Shown: piece by piece, positions 59,971 to 64,000 of the stretch
Position numbering within the stretch: position 1 is the first letter of the stretch
Layout of the letters: each line of letters begins with the position of its first letter
Notes under the pieces: generated by a model
What the model was told of the DNA's origin: nothing
The model's database searches: none
Seen by the model: the letters and a program-made list of their open reading frames with translations, nothing else
Made by a program: the position numbers and the translations under genes
NCBI GenBank assembly: GCA_023091665.1
Contig: JALJCQ010000003.1
Location: 1,302,001 to 1,366,000 of the forward strand
Length of the DNA stretch: 64,000 nucleotides
Origin: Pythium myriotylum
Lineage: Eukaryota; Oomycota; Peronosporomycetes; Pythiales; Pythiaceae
Reading direction: 5' to 3'

Positions 59971-62900
59971 CCCAGCCGACTCTGCCTCCACCGACTTCGC
60001 CTCCCCAGCCTTCGCCATGGATTCGACCACCCCAGCTCGCATCAACAAGTTCGACGGAACCAACTTCCACACATGGAAGTTCAAGATGCAGATGGTGCTC
60101 GAAGAACGCGACGTCTGGGAAGTTGTCTGTGGAGAGGTCAAACTCGAGCAGTGCCAGACCGACGCGGACCGAGCCCTCTTCAAGAAGAAGTCTCGCAAGG
60201 CGCTCGCGATGATCTGTCTCGCGATGGAAGACTCGCAGCTCCCGCTGGTTCGGTCGGCGAGTGGTGCGCAAGATGCATGGTCAAGACTGGAAGAACACTT
60301 CGAGAAGAAGAGCCTTGCCAACAAGCTCTTTCTTCGTCGTCGTTTCTTCACGACCATGATGGAAGAAGGTGACGATGTGCTCACGCACATCAACAAGCTC
60401 AAGACCCTGGCGGAGCAACTCGACGCAGTCGGCGCTCCGGTCAGCGAAGACGACTTGGTGATCACGCTTCTCGGCAGTCTCAGCGAGTCGTACCAGTTCC
60501 TCATCACGGCGTTGGAGTCGCGTGTCGACGCGCTCACGTGGGAACTCGTGACGTCTCGGCTGCTCCACGAAGACATGAAGCGCAAGGAGCAAGGTGGCGA
60601 CGGAGCCACGCTTGGCCAAGCGTTCATGACAAGTGACGCGAAGCCCAAGGGCCGTGCAGTCAAGAAGACTGGCACGTGCAACTACTGCGGCAAGATCGGT
60701 CATTGGGCCGCGGAGTGCCACTCGCGTGTCAAGGACAACGGCAACGGCAACGGCAACGGCAACTCCGGCGGCAACGGCAACGGAAACGGCAACCCTCGGC
60801 AACGGTTCCAGCGAGCGAACCTTGCGCGAGATGAAGACCCCGGCGAGTACCTGTTCTCGGTCGGGAAGACCCAAGGCAAGTCGAGTCAATCCACGGCGTG
60901 GTTGGTCGACTCGGGTGCGACTCAGCACATGTCGCGAACCAAGCAGTTCATGATGAACTACAAGAAGATTGACCCAGTCGACGTGCATCTGGCCGATGAT
61001 GGCACGGTCCAAGCAGTTGGCGTGGGAGACATTCTCATGTCGATGAAGACTCCAAGCGGTGTCAAGAAGGGTTTGCTCACCAACGTGTGGCATATCCCCA
61101 AGCTCAGCCGCAACCTGTTCTCGGTCGGAAGATTCACGGAGGACGTTGCTCCCGTGACGTTCGACAAGGACGGTTGCTTCGTCGTTCTCAAGGGCGCCAA
61201 GCGGACCATCGGCACTCGTATCGGCAAGGGTCTGTTCAAGCTCAACATGTCTCCCGTGTCGATTGAAGCAGCCCACGCCGCCAGTACAAGACGAGGTCGC
61301 GCCATGTCCAAGTCGTACCTGTGGCACCTCCGACTCGGTCACATCGGCTTCAGCGGTCTCGAAGCCATCGTCAAGAAGGACCTCGCCGACGGACTCGACA
61401 TTGGGTCTGTGCAAGAGTGGGAGGTCTGTGAAGGCTGTGCACTCGGCAAGCTGACTCGCGTCAAGTTCCAGTCGGGCACGACCAAGCGGTCTGCGAATCT
61501 GCTTGACGTCGTGTACAGCGATGTGGCCGGCCCCATGAAGACTCCGACTTTCGGCGGCATGAAGTACTTTGCCACCTTCACCGACGACAAGTCTCGACTG
61601 TGCAAGTTGTACCTGATGCGGTCCAAGGACGAAGTCTACGACAAGTTCGTCGAGTTCGTCAACTGGGCCGAGAACCAAACCGGTCGTCGAGTCAAGGTGC
61701 TTCGGACCGACGGCGGCGGCGAGTACCAGTCGGCCAAGCTTGCCAAGTTCTGTCGCAAGCATGGCATCGAGCACGACGTCACGCCGCCATACACGCCTCA
61801 GTTGAACGGTGTGGCGGAGCGCATGAACCGAACCATCGGTGAGTGTGGTCGTTGCAAGCTCCACCACGCCAACTTGTCCGACGAGTACTGGGGCGAAGCC
61901 GTCATGACTGCAGTCGAAGTTCGCAACCGACTTCCGACCCGCGCTCAAGACTTGTACAAGTCGCCGTACGAAGAATGGTACGGGAAGAAGCCCTTGCTCG
62001 CCAACTTCAAGGTGTTCGGCTGCCATGCGTACGTCCACGTGCCCAAGGAGAAGCGGTCGAAGTTCGACGCCCGAGCCATCTTGTGTCGGTTCCTCGGCTA
62101 CTCGGACCACGAGAAGGCGTATCGGTTTGAAGAAATCGCAACCGGCCGGATCGTCATCAGTCGAGACGCGCAGTTCATGGAAGACACATTCGACGATGGC
62201 AAGCGCGAAGAACCCTGGAGCAAGTCCGTCGAGTTCCGCGACGATGAAGATGATGAAGATCAAGATGAAGCAACCGACAACCAAGATGATGAAGACATGG
62301 GTGGGCAGCCAGCCTCACCAGCACCAAGTCAGCGCAGCTACGAGCGACCGGAGTGGCAACAGGGCCAGCGGTCGCAGCGTCCAGCAGCACCAGCATCGGC
62401 CCAGCAGCCGAATGTCGACTACGCACCAGGGTCCAAGCGCCACTCTCGCACGCACTCGCTCGAGAACCTGGCTGAACCGCCAGTTGAGAAGCGCTACGGA
62501 CGGGTTGGTCGCACAAGTGGTGCGACTCCACCACCCACGCAAGGTCCAAGGACATCGCTCGAAGATCTGTCTGCACTGCTCACGTCGATCGAAGAGGAAG
62601 GCGTAGAAGATGAAGACGAAGAAGGCGAAGACGTGCAAGAACAAGGGGGAGAAGACCAAGATTACGAAGAGTTTGCTCTCGTCGTGAATTCAGGGGGAGA
62701 GTTGCCGACATCGTTCAAGTCGGCGATGGAATCCGACGACGCCAGCAACTGGAAGGAAGCCTGCGACTCCGAGCTTGAGTCGCTCAAGAAGAACGAGACA
62801 TGGGACCTAGTCCCTTTGCCAGCCGGACGCAAGGCCATCACCAGCAAGTGGGTGTTCAAGGTCAAGGAAACCGCCGAAGGACTCGTCGAACGGTACAAGG

Positions 62901-64000
62901 CTCGACTCGTTGCCAAGGGGTTCCTGCAGAAGTACGGCATCGACTTCGAAGAGACGTTCGCACCCGTCGCCAAGTTCACGTCGATCCGCACCATCCTCAG
63001 CATCGCCGCTCGACACAAGCTCATGATCCATCAGATGGATGTCAAGACGGCGTTCCTGAACGGCAACCTCGACGAAGAAATCTACATGAAGCAGCCCGAA
63101 GGCTTCGTCGACCAGCGCCACCCCGACTACGTGTGCAAGCTCAAGCGCTCGCTCTACGGTCTCAAGCAGTCGCCCCGCATGTGGAACCAGACCATCGACG
63201 CCTTCATGCGCAAGGTCGGCTTCACCAAGTGCGAGATGGACCACTGCGTGTACGTCAAGCGGAGCGGCTCAGCGATGATCTTCGTGGTGATCTACGTCGA
63301 CGACCTCATCCTCGCCTGCAACAGCCTCGAGTTGCTCACGGCGACCAAGCGTGCACTCAGCGAACGCTTCGAGATGTCCGACCTCGGCGAACTCAAGTAC
63401 TGCCTCGGCATGGAAGTTGACCAAGACCCAAAGTCCGGCGACGTGACCATGCGGCAGACCAAGTTCTTGCAGTCGATCCTGACCAAGTTCGGCATGCAAG
63501 ACTGCAAACCAGTGAGGACCCCTCAAGACCCCGGACTGAAGCTGACCAAGGCCATGTGCGAAGGTGGTTGCAAGCACGAAGACACCATGAAGAACGTGCC
63601 GTACCGAAGTGCAGTCGGCGCACTGATGTACCTCATGGTCGGCACTCGACCAGACCTCGCAGCGGCAGTCGGCACACTCAGCCAGTTCGCCGCGGACCCG
63701 TGTCCAACACATTGGCAAGCTCTCAAGCGTGTGCTCCGGTATCTGCAAGCGACTCAGACGTACGGCCTGCAGTTCTCGGCATCGAACGACGGAAGACTGG
63801 TCGGCTACTCCGACGCCGACTGGGCTGGCGACATCGAGTCACGTCGAAGCACCAGCGGCTACGTTTTCATGCTCAACGGCGGATGCATCAGCTGGCGCAG
63901 CAAGAAGCAGCGAACTGTCGCCCTCTCCTCGACCGAAGCAGAGTACATGGCTCTATCGGAAGCGATCCAAGAAGCCGTGTGGCTCAAGGCGTTCCTGTGC
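59960..64000 (+). CDS. C1-L Gag-Pol polyprotein, intact to the window end (1347 codons)
   Basis: The only copy open without a stop or shift from start codon to window edge. Gag (UBN2) about 20-215; CCHC knuckle 240-253; Asn-Gly tract after it; protease WLVDSG at 314 (Asp 317); zinc-binding H456 region with C490/C493; integrase Asp521, Asp584, Glu620 (35 residues between the last two); RT with Lys1020 at the site that is TAG in most copies and YVDD at 1112-1115; RNase H YSDADW from 1283. By comparison with E and K about 105 residues and the 3' LTR lie beyond the window. It is the best candidate for an autonomous source copy. One integrase change (KHGIEHD where others have KRGIEHD) is noted. 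Confidence 0.92.
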   Translation, partial: MSPSPADSASTDFASPAFAMDSTTPARINKFDGTNFHTWKFKMQMVLEERDVWEVVCGEVKLEQCQTDADRALFKKKSRKALAMICLAMEDSQLPLVRSASGAQDAWSRLEEHFEKKSLANKLFLRRRFFTTMMEEGDDVLTHINKLKTLAEQLDAVGAPVSEDDLVITLLGSLSESYQFLITALESRVDALTWELVTSRLLHEDMKRKEQGGDGATLGQAFMTSDAKPKGRAVKKTGTCNYCGKIGHWAAECHSRVKDNGNGNGNGNSGGNGNGNGNPRQRFQRANLARDEDPGEYLFSVGKTQGKSSQSTAWLVDSGATQHMSRTKQFMMNYKKIDPVDVHLADDGTVQAVGVGDILMSMKTPSGVKKGLLTNVWHIPKLSRNLFSVGRFTEDVAPVTFDKDGCFVVLKGAKRTIGTRIGKGLFKLNMSPVSIEAAHAASTRRGRAMSKSYLWHLRLGHIGFSGLEAIVKKDLADGLDIGSVQEWEVCEGCALGKLTRVKFQSGTTKRSANLLDVVYSDVAGPMKTPTFGGMKYFATFTDDKSRLCKLYLMRSKDEVYDKFVEFVNWAENQTGRRVKVLRTDGGGEYQSAKLAKFCRKHGIEHDVTPPYTPQLNGVAERMNRTIGECGRCKLHHANLSDEYWGEAVMTAVEVRNRLPTRAQDLYKSPYEEWYGKKPLLANFKVFGCHAYVHVPKEKRSKFDARAILCRFLGYSDHEKAYRFEEIATGRIVISRDAQFMEDTFDDGKREEPWSKSVEFRDDEDDEDQDEATDNQDDEDMGGQPASPAPSQRSYERPEWQQGQRSQRPAAPASAQQPNVDYAPGSKRHSRTHSLENLAEPPVEKRYGRVGRTSGATPPPTQGPRTSLEDLSALLTSIEEEGVEDEDEEGEDVQEQGGEDQDYEEFALVVNSGGELPTSFKSAMESDDASNWKEACDSELESLKKNETWDLVPLPAGRKAITSKWVFKVKETAEGLVERYKARLVAKGFLQKYGIDFEETFAPVAKFTSIRTILSIAARHKLMIHQMDVKTAFLNGNLDEEIYMKQPEGFVDQRHPDYVCKLKRSLYGLKQSPRMWNQTIDAFMRKVGFTKCEMDHCVYVKRSGSAMIFVVIYVDDLILACNSLELLTATKRALSERFEMSDLGELKYCLGMEVDQDPKSGDVTMRQTKFLQSILTKFGMQDCKPVRTPQDPGLKLTKAMCEGGCKHEDTMKNVPYRSAVGALMYLMVGTRPDLAAAVGTLSQFAADPCPTHWQALKRVLRYLQATQTYGLQFSASNDGRLVGYSDADWAGDIESRRSTSGYVFMLNGGCISWRSKKQRTVALSSTEAEYMALSEAIQEAVWLKAFLC

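Noticed and set aside
60281..62284. Antisense frames of about 650-670 codons opposite gag-integrase in almost every C1 copy (for example 10817-12832, 29776-31773, 55492-57489)
   Set aside because: They recur because the coding strand has strong C/G third-position bias and RNY-like codons, which clears stops from one antisense frame. The products show no domain and are Val/Leu/Arg-rich low-complexity. They are mirror images of gag-pol.

Overview
The window reads as nuclear DNA of a flagellated stramenopile, most likely an oomycete of the Phytophthora/Peronosporales type. The reasons are an intraflagellar-transport gene, very short introns (66-67 bp) with GTAAGT or GTACGT donors, and a Ty3/gypsy gag and a DDE transposase of a kind familiar from oomycete genomes. 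The species cannot be fixed from the sequence. No RXLR or Crinkler effector gene, rRNA, tRNA or CRISPR array was seen.

Layout. Positions 1-6100 hold host genes on the minus strand: IFT81 (3' end outside the window), then a SAPS-like ORF and a PH + NTF2-like ORF that are probably one spliced gene. Positions 6101-8018 are AT-richer intergenic DNA with a candidate MITE and a 25-nt G run. From 8019 to the end (about 56 kb, 87% of the window) everything recognisable is mobile DNA: a decayed Tc1/mariner-like transposase (8019-8980), then LTR retrotransposons only.

Three Ty1/copia families and one Ty3/gypsy element are present. Family C1 (LTR about 340-410 bp, TGTTGAAG...CAACA) makes up most of the window in at least twelve copies or fragments, named A to L here. 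Family C2 (35438-37914) is related to C1 but its LTR has TA...TA ends. Family C3 (13567-19607) is a complete element with 203-bp LTRs and a TAATA target duplication, nested in the 5' LTR of the gypsy element (13380-21062).

The C1 copies form a layered mosaic. A (9095-13379, minus) is an LTR-less tandem in which RNase H is joined directly to gag. B (plus) ends in an integrase fragment C (minus), which shares an LTR with D. D and F are two halves of one minus-strand copy split by E, a complete 5044-bp element with an AGTGC duplication. C2 cuts F. A head-to-tail minus-strand array G-H-I-J (37915-54808) follows, with one LTR shared between neighbouring units; G, H and I lack the PBS and about 0.63 kb of 5' gag. 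K and L run on the plus strand, making J and K a palindrome with arms of about 4.4 kb. L is open from its start codon to the window end.

The points most worth following are: (1) the LTR-sharing tandem array of PBS-less units with a mappable unequal-crossover breakpoint; (2) an in-frame TAG at one fixed codon inside reverse transcriptase in seven of ten copies, including a copy with a clean insertion footprint; (3) the LTR-less RNaseH::gag tandem; (4) a primer binding site matching the anticodon arm of initiator tRNA-Met that also contains the first gag ATG.
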